Shown: one piece after another, positions 51,311 through 60,775 of the stretch
Numbering within the stretch: the stretch's first letter is position 1
Layout: each line of letters opens with the position of its first letter
DNA from: an uncultured Duncaniella sp.
Lineage (GTDB): Bacteria; Bacteroidota; Bacteroidia; Bacteroidales; Muribaculaceae
Direction: 5' to 3'
NCBI GenBank assembly: GCA_910578515.1
Contig: CAJTQR010000001.1
Span: 248,001-312,000 of the forward strand
DNA: 64,000 nt
Position numbers and translations under genes: made by a program
Notes under the pieces: generated by a model
Seen by the model: only the letters and a program-made list of their open reading frames with translations
Database searches by the model: none
What the model was told of the DNA's origin: nothing

Positions 51311-52477
51311 TCAATATTCAAATACTCCAGCTTCTGACTTTATTGTCAACTTATTGGTATCAGCCTCTTCAACTCTACCAATAATTCTGGCGTCGATATT
51401 GAAACTTTGTGCTATATCAATAACCCTTTGAGCCACCTCCGGTTTGACATATATCTCCATTCGGTGTCCCATATTAAATACCTTATACATTTCGCTCCAA
51501 GGAGTATTACTTTCCTTTTGAATAAGGGCAAATAGGGGAGGAATAGGGAACAGATTATCTTTTATTACATGCTTATTCTTCACAAAATGCATCACTTTTG
51601 TCTGAGCGCCTCCTGTGCAATGCACCATACCGTCAATATCATTTTTCATCTCCTTGAGGAGTTGCTTGATTACAGGAGCATAGGTGCGGGTTGGAGAAAG
51701 AACAAGCTCTCCGGCGTTAATAGGAGAATTCTCAACCTCGTCAGTTAGCTTTTTCGTGCCAGAGTAAACCAAATCTTCAGGTACCGCCGCATCATAAGTC
51801 TCAGGATACTTTTCAGCAAGATACTTTGCAAACACATCGTGACGGGCTGAAGTAAGACCATTGCTGCCCATACCTCCATTGTACTTATTTTCATAGGTAG
51901 CCTGACCAAAAGATGCAAGACCTACTATAACATCACCGCCTTTTATATTCGCATTATTAATCACATCGCTCCTTCGCATACGGCATGTCACAGTGGAGTC
52001 AACAATTATTGTACGCACAAGGTCACCAACATCAGCCGTCTCACCTCCGGTTGAATAGATTCCTACACCAAGGTCTCTCAATCGGGCGAGGAGTTCCTCT
52101 GTACCATTGATAATTGCTGAAATAACCTCTCCGGGTATGAGATTTTTATTTCTGCCTATAGTTGAAGAAACTAATATATTATCAGTCGCACCAACACACA
52201 GCAAATCATCTATATTCATTATCAGAGCATCCTGCGCAATGCCTTTCCAGACTGAAAGGTCACCGGTTTCACGCCAATAAGCATAAGCCAATGAAGACTT
52301 GGTACCAGCCCCATCAGCGTGCATAATGTTACACCACTCATCATCACCACCCAATATATCGGGAATAATCTTGCAGAAAGCCTGAGGGAAAATACCCTTG
52401 TCTACATTCTTGATTGCGTTGTGCACATCTTCTTTTGATGCTGATACACCTCGGAGATTATAGCGTTGGTCACTCAT
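51311..52477 (-). CDS. purM: Phosphoribosylformylglycinamidine cyclo-ligase (AIR synthetase)
   Basis: A 388-residue enzyme of purine synthesis that closes FGAM to AIR with ATP. The family's motifs HADGAGTKSSLAYAYW, GIAQDALIMNIDDLLCVGAT, IYSTGGETADVGDLVRTIIVDS and GMVHCTGGAQTKVMHF are present. It is about 40 residues longer than the E. coli enzyme, as in other Bacteroidales. Single gene with a probable promoter at 52539-52569. Confidence 0.92.
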   Translation of the reverse strand: MSDQRYNLRGVSASKEDVHNAIKNVDKGIFPQAFCKIIPDILGGDDEWCNIMHADGAGTKSSLAYAYWRETGDLSVWKGIAQDALIMNIDDLLCVGATDNILVSSTIGRNKNLIPGEVISAIINGTEELLARLRDLGVGIYSTGGETADVGDLVRTIIVDSTVTCRMRRSDVINNANIKGGDVIVGLASFGQATYENKYNGGMGSNGLTSARHDVFAKYLAEKYPETYDAAVPEDLVYSGTKKLTDEVENSPINAGELVLSPTRTYAPVIKQLLKEMKNDIDGMVHCTGGAQTKVMHFVKNKHVIKDNLFPIPPLFALIQKESNTPWSEMYKVFNMGHRMEIYVKPEVAQRVIDIAQSFNIDARIIGRVEEADTNKLTIKSEAGVFEY

Positions 52478-52538
52478 TTTTATTCTAATAATACAGTGTA
52501 GTAAAGTTGGAACGTAATTTTTATTTCAAAAATTTTGA

Positions 52539-52569
52539 CAAAGGTAGTAATTTTTAATGAAAGAGCCAA
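52539..52569 (-). promoter_or_regulatory. Probable promoter of purM
   Basis: On the reverse strand TTG (52567-52569), 20 bases, TACCTTTG (52539-52546). The -33 part overlaps the GH-adjacent gene's neighbour end only slightly; start predicted near 52534. Confidence 0.45.
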
Positions 52570-52571
52570 TA

Positions 52572-53708
52572 TTATACTGGAATTGACATCATCGGAATAT
52601 CGGAATGGAACAGCAATTTATGCGCAAGGGTAGGATTAAAGAGCCGAGCAAACATATTTTTCTTCTTATTCGGCACCACAATCAAATCTATAGGAGTCTC
52701 ACTTTCAATTTTTTTAAAATCATCAATTGGATTGGAGAGTGTCAAAGGAGCAGTTTTAAATGTGTACGCGGGATAATTAGCTCTGCAATACTCCATTATG
52801 TGAGCTACAGACGAATTCTCACGCCCGACAAACTTCTTTGAAGGCACACTCACTAATGTCAAGTCTAACGATAACTCAGGGAATAATCGGTAAAGGGCAT
52901 CAAGGGCTAATATATCTTCTTGTTGGGAAGACGAGAAAAACACTACCTTGTGGAGGTCTCTGAGCTGCCTGAACTTTGTAGTTTCGGGTACTGTAAAAAC
53001 ACTTGTTCGACAAGAATCAAGTACCTCAGCAGTGACACTACCTACCAATTCTCTGTTTTTAACATCAGCACCTCGCGTTCCCATCACAATTAATAGAGGA
53101 TGAACTTTCAGTGCATAATCATCGATTACCTCTTCAGGCAATCCTTCGACTACCTCAGAGCTAAACTTCACAGGAGGTATTACTCCATCTTTTATTTTTT
53201 CTCTGAGTTTAAGCTCAAATTCGTTTAATTTATGCAATGTAATCTCATGAATGGTCCGGTCCTCTTGTACCTGAGCTGCAGCATCAAATCCATCATCAAA
53301 TGTAAGAGTGTCAGAGAGCTGTAAAGCTGCTCCTTGAACCATAAGAGGGTTCATATATGTATGCAACAGCTGTATTTTTGCCTTATGAAGCTCTGCTATC
53401 TGAAATGCAATGCGACATGCTTTTTCAGAATAATCAGAAAAGTCAATTGGTACAAGAATAACAGCGCCCTCATCAGAACACTCTTTCTGTGCATTAGGCG
53501 CAAATATCTCGATATTCTCAATTACTCTAAGCGCAAGTGGGAGGTCTGACTCCTTGATACGGACTCGTACTCCAGATGAGACTACTGGAGATGTAAGATT
53601 AACATTTTGCAGCACGACTTTAACGCCTTCGCACTCCAAAATATTTTTCAACTGATGGGCCTTATCATATGTATGAATTGCCACGGTGATTAATCTGATA
53701 GAGTCCAT
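52572..53708 (-). CDS. DUF2007-Usp-Usp fusion, universal stress-type protein
   Basis: A 378-residue protein. Residues 1-70 form a DUF2007-like small domain (RLITVAIHTYDKAHQLKNILECEGVKVVLQ). Residues about 82-245 form a Usp domain with a complete ATP-binding motif (G-T-R-G, nine residues, G-S-V-T). A second, poorer Usp domain (about 250-378) ends MSIPV but lacks a clear glycine loop. Usp proteins bind nucleotides and are made under starvation and stress. The fusion of DUF2007 to two Usp domains is unusual to me but may be common in Bacteroidales. Confidence 0.8.
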   Translation of the reverse strand: MDSIRLITVAIHTYDKAHQLKNILECEGVKVVLQNVNLTSPVVSSGVRVRIKESDLPLALRVIENIEIFAPNAQKECSDEGAVILVPIDFSDYSEKACRIAFQIAELHKAKIQLLHTYMNPLMVQGAALQLSDTLTFDDGFDAAAQVQEDRTIHEITLHKLNEFELKLREKIKDGVIPPVKFSSEVVEGLPEEVIDDYALKVHPLLIVMGTRGADVKNRELVGSVTAEVLDSCRTSVFTVPETTKFRQLRDLHKVVFFSSSQQEDILALDALYRLFPELSLDLTLVSVPSKKFVGRENSSVAHIMEYCRANYPAYTFKTAPLTLSNPIDDFKKIESETPIDLIVVPNKKKNMFARLFNPTLAHKLLFHSDIPMMSIPV

Positions 53709-53750
53709 ATCTATATTCGGATAAAATTACAGCACTTCTGTTAAACAAAC

Positions 53751-53797
53751 GAAAGGACAAAAAGTCACTTGAGAAAACAAGTCATTTTTGTCCTTTC
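53751..53797 (-). terminator. Long hairpin terminator after the HTH gene
   Basis: A 13-bp stem (GAAAGGACAAAAA / TTTTTGTCCTTTC) continues, after an internal loop, as 5 bp. It lies between the HTH gene (ends 53817) and the Usp gene (starts 53708) on the reverse strand. Confidence 0.6.
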
Positions 53798-53816
53798 GCT
53801 AATTTTTTTGTGTTTT

Positions 53817-54077
53817 TTAGTCTTCCTTGTTTTGGCTCTGGAGAATTTCTACCGCCATATCATAAATGGTAGTATCATCCAAAACCACGATTCCCCCGTC
53901 GGGACCGGGTTCAATATGAACACCGCAATTCTTTCCAAACTCATAATTTGTGCCGCCAAAATAATTGCGAACTGTCTGTGGAGTCACATTAAGCTTATCA
54001 GCAATCTGGCGGACTGAGCCATCAGGCAAACTGTCTTTGATGCGGCGAAGGTCGTTGAAGGTGATTGTTTTAGTCAT
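53817..54077 (-). CDS. Small helix-turn-helix DNA-binding protein (86 aa)
   Basis: An 86-residue protein with an N-terminal helix-turn-helix (LPDGSVRQIADKLNVTPQTVRNYFGG, about residues 16-42) and a short acidic end. Such proteins are common in Bacteroidales; the target is unknown. The frame can start at 54149, but the ATG at 54077 (MTKTITFNDLRRI) directly precedes the domain and is preferred. No partner gene is evident; the region upstream to 54284 holds no gene and may contain its promoter. Confidence 0.75.
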   Translation of the reverse strand: MTKTITFNDLRRIKDSLPDGSVRQIADKLNVTPQTVRNYFGGTNYEFGKNCGVHIEPGPDGGIVVLDDTTIYDMAVEILQSQNKED

Positions 54078-54284
54078 GATACTTATGGGGTTTAGGGGGG
54101 TTAGTTTGAAATTTACTGATAGTTTTGTGGATGTCTGATTAACTTCCACGTCACTAAATTATAGCTTAATTTCGGTTTAAACAAATAAATCGATAAAAAT
54201 TTTAGTATGTTTTATAACACTTTTTTATCCGGGCAAGACTATACTAATCATAATGAGTTGTGCCACAGAAAATAAGAAAACATA

Positions 54285-55073
54285 TCAGATTTTCTCAACT
54301 GCAGCTGCGTTAATCCATGCACGATGGTTGTTATCGACCTCCACATCATACCAAAGAGAGTTTACTGAATCAGTAGTGGAACGTACCGAATCAAGAATCT
54401 TCACCTTTGTACCTTCGTGAAGCAACATAGCTTCCTGACTTCTATCTTTCGGTACACGTGGAGAAGTACTAAGAATGGTGGAGGGGACAGTTATTATTGC
54501 TGCATCGTCAGCCACGGCAATAGCGGCTGAACGATACGCAAAGAATATAAATATACCTGTGGCAATTAACGTGAATATTCCGCCAAAAAATCCAATCTTA
54601 CGAACTATGATAACACTGGAAAATATATAAGCTAACACTCCAATTAAAGTCAACATGAAAGCGCCGAATGCCATCCACGCCCAAGTATTGGAATGAGCCA
54701 TGTTGGACGTTGAATCAAGAGCGTTGCCAACAAAAGAGCCACGTTCTCCGGGGCGGTCCGCTATGCGGGCATTCACGAAGTTAAGATTATTCTTTGCATC
54801 GTCATTAGTCGGGTCAAGACGTAATGAGCGCTCATAAGCTAAAATTGCTTTCCCCATCTCGCTTGAACGATAATAGCAATTCCCTAAATTATAATATAGG
54901 GTAGCGGATGCTCCCTCGTTCTGTATTATGTTAAGATACAAATCTGCAGCCTCCCTATAATTATCCGCGTTATACGCAGAGTCCGCTTGCTCGGACAAAG
55001 ACTGAGCATTTGCACTAATTTGTCCGTATGACAGCAATGCTATCATAGTAAATATGAAATATAGCTGTTTCAT
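54285..55073 (-). CDS. batE: BatE, TPR and SH3 domain protein of the Bat operon
   Basis: A 262-residue protein: signal peptide, two or three TPRs (residues about 30-105; SEMGKAILAYERSLRLDPTNDDAKNNLNFV), two membrane segments (about 128-175) and a C-terminal SH3-like domain (about 190-260; EGTKVKILDSVR). It is the last gene of the Bat aerotolerance operon, overlapping batD by four bases. BatE-type proteins are thought to scaffold the Bat complex at the inner membrane. Confidence 0.85.
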   Translation of the reverse strand: MKQLYFIFTMIALLSYGQISANAQSLSEQADSAYNADNYREAADLYLNIIQNEGASATLYYNLGNCYYRSSEMGKAILAYERSLRLDPTNDDAKNNLNFVNARIADRPGERGSFVGNALDSTSNMAHSNTWAWMAFGAFMLTLIGVLAYIFSSVIIVRKIGFFGGIFTLIATGIFIFFAYRSAAIAVADDAAIITVPSTILSTSPRVPKDRSQEAMLLHEGTKVKILDSVRSTTDSVNSLWYDVEVDNNHRAWINAAAVEKI

Positions 55074-56869
55074 TTTTTGTAATTTTCAAGATTGTTGATT
55101 GCATTCACTCCCTGCTGGTATACACGGTCCACCTGAGTTGAACTATCAGGTGTATAACGAGCCATTTCGCACTCATCGAGAACTGCGACCAAATCTTTTG
55201 TGATATTCTCAGGATATCCCTTATCTGCCAAAGTTGACACAATGTTTTGTCGAGATAGCTGGGAAACAGGCATATTCAATTTGTCAGATAAATAGCCCCA
55301 TATTGCTCTCAACATTTCTTCGTAGAACTTCTCGCTATTGCCCGATTGCATAAATGCACTTGCTGATTTCAAACGCTTACGTGCCACCTTGCTTGCCTTA
55401 GCCAACTTCTGCCCAGCGACATCGGCACTCATGCGCGCATGACGACGATTAATGACTATAACGATTATGACAGCCAAAAGCAAAACGGCATATAGCAACC
55501 AATAGTACGATGTAAGGACAACGAGTGTATGCTCTTTTTGAGGGTGCTTGTCGCCAAGATAAATATGACGGATGTCCGAATTTTTATTCTCCACATCTTT
55601 TTGTTCAGTAGCCACAGGCACTGAAACACCTTTAGCGACCTTTATAGGGTAGGATGGAGTGGTAAGCGTGACATACTCCTTGCTAGAAGGGTCAAAATAA
55701 ACGAACTTATCACTACCGATAGTGAAGTCTCCAACACTCTGCGGAACAAATGTATATTCAACAGTCATGGTTCCACTGACATCATTACCATGAACTGAAG
55801 TCTCTATATCACTCTTGGGTGTATATTGCTCAAATTCGGTGGGGAAGTCAATGACCGGCTCTTTAACATATTTGATATTACCTACACCAGATATCGTATA
55901 TATCAACGTCGCGGCGTCATTAGTTCTGAAGGAATTTCCCACAAGTCGGCTGTCAATTGAAAACTTACCTACCGCACCTGTAAATCCTTCGGGTTGCGGA
56001 GTCGGGAGAGGCTTTATATCAATTGACCCTGTATTGGAGCTGACTTTGATTTTAGCTTCTTTTGGTTGACGGACCTGGAACATTCCCATATTCACATTCT
56101 CATACTGTACCACAGAGATATCATAATTCCCGGAATTGATAGTAAGCTCACCACTCTTTTGAGGGAAGATTATACATCTCTTAAGCACGGCAGTCATGTA
56201 ATTCTGTCCTTTATAAGATTCTACCTCATTCAATGAGGGCTGAACATCTAATTCCTGAATAAGAAATCCGTCAAACGATGGCTGTTTAGTAGGAAGGAAT
56301 GATGAAATCGAATACTTTGTATAAAGCTTAATAGTACAACCGATTGCTTCCTGCTCATAAGCAGAAGCTTTCGATAGAATAATTCTTACAAAAACATCAT
56401 CTGCATTAACCTTTCTACCGGCAGTCTGCGTATCTACATCATCCACATCAACCGGCCGCTGGGAGGCAGGTTTATCTCTATCAGCACGCTCATGTATCGT
56501 AAATGACACCGCCTTTGTGCTTAAACGCTTGCCATCAGCAATGATAGACGCAGCAGGGATAGAATAATTACCGGCTTTATCCGCGCGATAGTAATATGTG
56601 AATTCAATTGCAGATGTTGATGAAGCTTTACCGTTAACCACCTGATAACTCTGCGATTGAGAAGTGGATGGACCGTAAAGCAATGTACAGCCATTAATTT
56701 GAGCTACCTTCAAATCCGAACCATCAGCATTGGTTAACTTAAAAGTTACAGGGAATTTATCACCTTCATACACTCTTGTAGGAGGCTTCACAGTGAATGT
56801 GACATCGGCGCATATGGCATTTACTGCTACCAATATCATAATCAGTGTTGATATAGCGAAACGTTTCAT
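55070..56869 (-). CDS. batD: BatD, aerotolerance membrane protein
   Basis: A 599-residue protein with signal peptide (MKRFAISTLIMILVAVNAICA), a long beta-rich periplasmic part containing Ig-like strands (VKPPTRVYEGDKFPVTFKLTN), one membrane segment near residue 460 (YYWLLYAVLLLAVIIVIVI) and a cytoplasmic helical end. This is the BatD pattern. It was first found to aid oxygen tolerance in Bacteroides fragilis; the mechanism is open, with a role for envelope stress proposed. Overlaps batE start by four bases and follows batC by 10. Confidence 0.9.
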   Translation of the reverse strand: MKRFAISTLIMILVAVNAICADVTFTVKPPTRVYEGDKFPVTFKLTNADGSDLKVAQINGCTLLYGPSTSQSQSYQVVNGKASSTSAIEFTYYYRADKAGNYSIPAASIIADGKRLSTKAVSFTIHERADRDKPASQRPVDVDDVDTQTAGRKVNADDVFVRIILSKASAYEQEAIGCTIKLYTKYSISSFLPTKQPSFDGFLIQELDVQPSLNEVESYKGQNYMTAVLKRCIIFPQKSGELTINSGNYDISVVQYENVNMGMFQVRQPKEAKIKVSSNTGSIDIKPLPTPQPEGFTGAVGKFSIDSRLVGNSFRTNDAATLIYTISGVGNIKYVKEPVIDFPTEFEQYTPKSDIETSVHGNDVSGTMTVEYTFVPQSVGDFTIGSDKFVYFDPSSKEYVTLTTPSYPIKVAKGVSVPVATEQKDVENKNSDIRHIYLGDKHPQKEHTLVVLTSYYWLLYAVLLLAVIIVIVINRRHARMSADVAGQKLAKASKVARKRLKSASAFMQSGNSEKFYEEMLRAIWGYLSDKLNMPVSQLSRQNIVSTLADKGYPENITKDLVAVLDECEMARYTPDSSTQVDRVYQQGVNAINNLENYKK

Positions 56870-56879
56870 AACTATCTAT

Positions 56880-57665
56880 TTACCAAGGATTAGTAACTGG
56901 ACGACGCGAGGGCGCACCATTCTTGTTCTTTTCAGCATTTATACGCTGGCGTGTCGCATTTTCTTCATTCTCCATAGCTTTCAGAATCTTTTCGGCATTC
57001 TGCTTGCTGATTCCTCCACTTTGTTGCTGCTGCTGTTGTTGCTTATCCTGATTCTGCTGCTGTTGTTGCTGCTTATCTTGATTCGGGTCCTTGTTCTGGT
57101 CTTGATTTTGATTCTGATTTTGGTTTTGATTCTCTTTTTGTTCCTGCTCCTTATTATCGTCTTTGTTCTGGTCCTGATTTTTATCATCATTCTGATTCTG
57201 CTGTTCTTCAAGACGTTTTTGGGCTAAACGGAGATTCTCACGAGCCTTGTCATTATCTGGATTCCTGCGCAAACTATTTTTATATAGTTCAATACTTTTA
57301 GCATAATCCTGCTCATTGAAAGCTATATTACCAAGATTATAGAATGCATTTTCAGCTATGGATATATTCTCAGCATCACGCGTGAGGTTCTGAAGTATTT
57401 TCATTGCCTCCTGTTGAGTATCTCCGGTAGCGGAACCCTGACGCAACAATGCCGCTGCAAGATTGAACTGTGCTATCTCATTCATCGCATTTTCCTGCAA
57501 TGCTTTACGATACGCCACCTCAGCTTCAGCATATCTATCTTCCTTATATAATTTATTCCCTTCTACGATGTAGTTGCGCTCATGCCGGGTAGAGGTGCCT
57601 TTAGACTCGGCACCCGCAGACAAGACTGCAGATATCAGAAGTACAGATATTAGTAATCGTCTCAT
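56880..57665 (-). CDS. batC: BatC, TPR protein with a Gln-rich low-complexity tail
   Basis: A 261-residue protein. A signal sequence (MRRLLISVLLISAVLSAGAES) leads to three or four TPRs (about residues 30-155). Then comes a stretch of about 65 residues made of Q, N, D, K and E in short repeats, with runs of up to seven glutamines. The end is basic (RQRINAEKNKNGAPSRRP). The upstream ATG at 57710 gives a longer frame, but 57665 restores the signal peptide and a four-base overlap with batB. The repeat-rich DNA may change length by slippage. Confidence 0.88.
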   Translation of the reverse strand: MRRLLISVLLISAVLSAGAESKGTSTRHERNYIVEGNKLYKEDRYAEAEVAYRKALQENAMNEIAQFNLAAALLRQGSATGDTQQEAMKILQNLTRDAENISIAENAFYNLGNIAFNEQDYAKSIELYKNSLRRNPDNDKARENLRLAQKRLEEQQNQNDDKNQDQNKDDNKEQEQKENQNQNQNQNQDQNKDPNQDKQQQQQQNQDKQQQQQQQSGGISKQNAEKILKAMENEENATRQRINAEKNKNGAPSRRPVTNPW

Positions 57666-58723
57666 TTTTTTACTTCTTCTTTGGTAAAGAAACGGTATTT
57701 TTTCAGCCATGAAATCTTTCGTGTTACCACGAATGAATCAATCAATAAAAGTATCAAAGCGATAATAGCAACCACAGGGAATTGCTCGCTTTGTGGAGAG
57801 AATGATTTTCTTTCGAATTCAGCTTGTTTCAGCTCATCCATCTTATTGTCAACAGCTGTAATTGCTGAATTTGAAGCGCCATTAACATATACACCGTCAC
57901 CCGCTGCAGCTATCTCAGAAGCAGTAGTTTCATCAAGACGAGTAACAACTTCCTCTCCAGTCATAGGATTGAGCATATATTGTCCCTTCCCAATAGGAAT
58001 TTTAGCCCCTTTCGACGTTCCTAAACCAATCACATCTACTTGAATACCAGCGCCAGCCGCACGTTTGGCAATCTCAATGGCATTATCTTCGAAGTTCTCA
58101 CCATCTGTTATGACTATAATAGCTTTACCCATATCATCGGTAGGAGTGAACGAGTTCATTGCCATTTCCAACGCAGCACCAATAGCTGTACCCTGAGTTG
58201 GTACCATATCAGTAGTTATACCATTTAAAAACATCTTCGCAGAAATATAATCAGATGTTATTGGAAGCTGAGTATAGGCATCTCCAGCAAAAACTATAAG
58301 ACCAACCTTATCATTGGACATCTTATCAATCAACTTTTCCAATATATGCTTTGCTCTCTGGAGGCGGCTTATACCTCCGTTGTCGTCCGTGGATGAAGCA
58401 AGCATCGAATTTGATACGTCAAGACATATCATCACTTCCACACCACTTGAGGTTTCCGATTCTGCTGTATCTTGTTCCAATCCTCCCGTGGCGCGTGGTC
58501 GTGCTATGATAATAACCAATGTGGCAATTATGAGCAACGACATTGTAAGCTTTACCCAAGGCATATATTTTGAGACCTCCGGCATAAGGTGTTCTATCAC
58601 CTCCGGATTACCGAACTGACGCAATTTGCGTTTCCGGCTATACCGTGACCACAGAAATAATCCTGCCACAACCGGAAGTAGCAATAGCAAATATAATAAA
58701 TGTGGATATGCAAACGTAATCAT
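57662..58723 (-). CDS. batB: BatB, von Willebrand factor A membrane protein
   Basis: A 353-residue protein with membrane helices at residues about 8-25, 60-75 and 315-335, and a VWA domain (about 90-290) whose metal site motif is DVSNSMLASS (D-x-S-x-S) with the later threonine in GTSKGA. VWA domains of this kind bind partners through a metal ion. Second VWA gene of the operon, after batA and overlapping batC. Confidence 0.92.
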   Translation of the reverse strand: MITFAYPHLLYLLLLLPVVAGLFLWSRYSRKRKLRQFGNPEVIEHLMPEVSKYMPWVKLTMSLLIIATLVIIIARPRATGGLEQDTAESETSSGVEVMICLDVSNSMLASSTDDNGGISRLQRAKHILEKLIDKMSNDKVGLIVFAGDAYTQLPITSDYISAKMFLNGITTDMVPTQGTAIGAALEMAMNSFTPTDDMGKAIIVITDGENFEDNAIEIAKRAAGAGIQVDVIGLGTSKGAKIPIGKGQYMLNPMTGEEVVTRLDETTASEIAAAGDGVYVNGASNSAITAVDNKMDELKQAEFERKSFSPQSEQFPVVAIIALILLLIDSFVVTRKISWLKKYRFFTKEEVKK

Positions 58724-58735
58724 AATCTAAAATGC

Positions 58736-59722
58736 TTAAGGAATAGTACGCAGGAACGTGTAACGCAGTAAGACAATCAGACCGAAAAGGCTTAAAGCTG
58801 CTACAGCCCATGGTAAATAATCATCTTCAGTACTTGTAAAATTCCTGAGGTCCATTTTTGTTTTTTCAAGGCGGTCTATCTCCGCAAATATCTCTTTCAG
58901 GACATTGTTGCCAGTAGCTCTGAAGTATTTTCCTCCTGTTGTCTCAGCAATAGTGCGTAGAGTTGCTTCATCAATCACTACTGGAAGATTTACATATTCA
59001 ATACGTCCGAACATATTTTCCTGAGGGTAGGGCGCAGTCCCGTTTGTACCGATACCTATAGTGTATACTTTGATACCAAGCTGTTTAGCAATTTCTGCAG
59101 CCGTGATTGGTGCCACATTACCGGTATTGTTTGACCCGTCTGTAAGGAGTATTATACTTTTTGATTTCGCTTTACCTTCTTTGATGCGATTAATGGATGT
59201 TGCAAGACCGTCACCGATAGCTGTTCCATCCTGCAACATACCCATCTTGATATCCTTTATATAATTGGCTATCATTGACCTATCGGTAGTCATCGGTATG
59301 GCAGTAAAACTTTCAGCGGCAAATATCACCACACCTATATTATCACCGTCACGACCAGCGACAAATTTAGAGGCAACTTCCTTAGCCGCTTCAAAACGGT
59401 CGGGCTTGAAATCTCTGGCAAGCATACTGGTTGAAATATCCATCGCCAATACAATATCTGTACCTTCAACCCGCGATGTATTCCATGAGTCGCGAGTCTG
59501 GGGACGTGCCAATATAATTATTACACAACCTATCACGGCAAGTTGCAATATAAACAACAAATGCACGAGATATGATTTGAAAGAACGAGGCAACTTGGCA
59601 AATGGAGTCAACGTCGACATTCCAATGGATGGATGCAACGTACGCCTCTTATAGATATACCAGGCAATCAGCGGTATATATAGAAGGAATAACCAGAGAT
59701 ATCCGGGATGTGCCAGTAACAT
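58736..59722 (-). CDS. batA: BatA, von Willebrand factor A membrane protein
   Basis: A 328-residue protein, similar in layout to BatB: N-terminal membrane segments (YLWLFLLYIPLIAWYIYK and LLFILQLAVIGCVIIILARP), a VWA domain with MIDAS motif DISTSMLARDF, and a last membrane helix. It lies 13 bases upstream of batB. BatA and BatB of Bacteroides are thought to act together as membrane scaffolds. Confidence 0.92.
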   Translation of the reverse strand: MLLAHPGYLWLFLLYIPLIAWYIYKRRTLHPSIGMSTLTPFAKLPRSFKSYLVHLLFILQLAVIGCVIIILARPQTRDSWNTSRVEGTDIVLAMDISTSMLARDFKPDRFEAAKEVASKFVAGRDGDNIGVVIFAAESFTAIPMTTDRSMIANYIKDIKMGMLQDGTAIGDGLATSINRIKEGKAKSKSIILLTDGSNNTGNVAPITAAEIAKQLGIKVYTIGIGTNGTAPYPQENMFGRIEYVNLPVVIDEATLRTIAETTGGKYFRATGNNVLKEIFAEIDRLEKTKMDLRNFTSTEDDYLPWAVAALSLFGLIVLLRYTFLRTIP

Positions 59723-59731
59723 TTTATGCGT

Positions 59732-60733
59732 TTATTTTTTGTTAGTTTCATTTGTTTCAGTCTCAGCACCATCAACGTCAGATTCTGTTTCCGGATTAGG
59801 CTGAGGCTTTGTATCTTCAATAAATTGCATGGCAGAATTGAATGCTTTCACATTGTCATCTGGAAGAGGACGGACCTTCGCAAACTTGACGAAATCTGCA
59901 GTCTCAAGAACCTGCTCCATATTTTTCTTAGACAATCTGGTCTCTTCATTTGCTTGCAAAGTATGACGTATCTGAGTAGAGGTCATTTCCATAGCATTTA
60001 TGCCAAATCGGCCATGGAGATAAACTCGAAGGATATCTGTAAGGCGAGTATAGAAGTCTCTTTCCTTTCCTTGCTCGCAAAGTTTCTCTGCTCGAAGTTG
60101 GGCAAGCTCTTGCAATGCTTTTTCGTAGGGTGGAATAGGTTTCTGTGGAGCAGGAGCAAACGGATTTTTCTTTTTAGTTACAAAATATATGACGTATGCC
60201 GTCACTCCAAGTGCTATTATAATAGCCAATATCCACAATCCGTAATCAACCACAAAATCAGGGAGATAGTCAATGAAGCTTCTGTCAATATCTGCTACAT
60301 CAGCATAGTCATGTATAGTCTGAAGTGTATCGACGCTTACAGGAAGGACCTTAAGTACCGGCTGGTTCGAAAGGATAGTCTCATTCCCTTCCACATATTT
60401 TATCGGATTGATACGGTACATTCCCGAATCAAATGACTGTAGTATAATATCGAGTTTAACTTCCTGACGTCCACTTCCCACTTCTGTAGTGTCAGCATTA
60501 AGTACCTGGAGAATCTCAACTTTATCACACACTGAGTCTTTGGGTATAAGTATTAATCCTTTGGCTGAAACATCGTTTACCACCTCAACATGCAACGGAG
60601 TCGTCTTTCCCATAAGAAGGTAGGCCGAATCGAGATTAACCTTTATGGATGGAGATGAAGCCATCGCTGCATTAATACCAATACAGGCAAAGGCAGCAAT
60701 CAAAAGCTTTTCAATATGTTTTAAAGTATTCAT
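59732..60733 (-). CDS. Bat-operon membrane protein of unknown function (DUF4381-like position)
   Basis: A 333-residue protein with a signal peptide (to about residue 25), a beta-rich periplasmic part (about 28-155), one membrane helix (about 165-187, LWILAIIIALGVTAYVIYFV) and a helical cytoplasmic part with an acidic end. Such proteins often sit between the DUF58 and batA genes in Bacteroidota; related ones are called DUF4381. Its position shows it belongs to the operon; its role is unknown. Confidence 0.75.
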   Translation of the reverse strand: MNTLKHIEKLLIAAFACIGINAAMASSPSIKVNLDSAYLLMGKTTPLHVEVVNDVSAKGLILIPKDSVCDKVEILQVLNADTTEVGSGRQEVKLDIILQSFDSGMYRINPIKYVEGNETILSNQPVLKVLPVSVDTLQTIHDYADVADIDRSFIDYLPDFVVDYGLWILAIIIALGVTAYVIYFVTKKKNPFAPAPQKPIPPYEKALQELAQLRAEKLCEQGKERDFYTRLTDILRVYLHGRFGINAMEMTSTQIRHTLQANEETRLSKKNMEQVLETADFVKFAKVRPLPDDNVKAFNSAMQFIEDTKPQPNPETESDVDGAETETNETNKK

Positions 60734-60775
60734 TCTATAAATCTATATCTGTCCCACGACTTTTCAAATTCCTTA

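Noticed and set aside
56730..57227. A 165-aa forward frame made largely of Leu and Ile
   Set aside because: It is the antisense of the glutamine-rich repeat of batC; the leucine and isoleucine runs are the complement of Gln/Asn codons.
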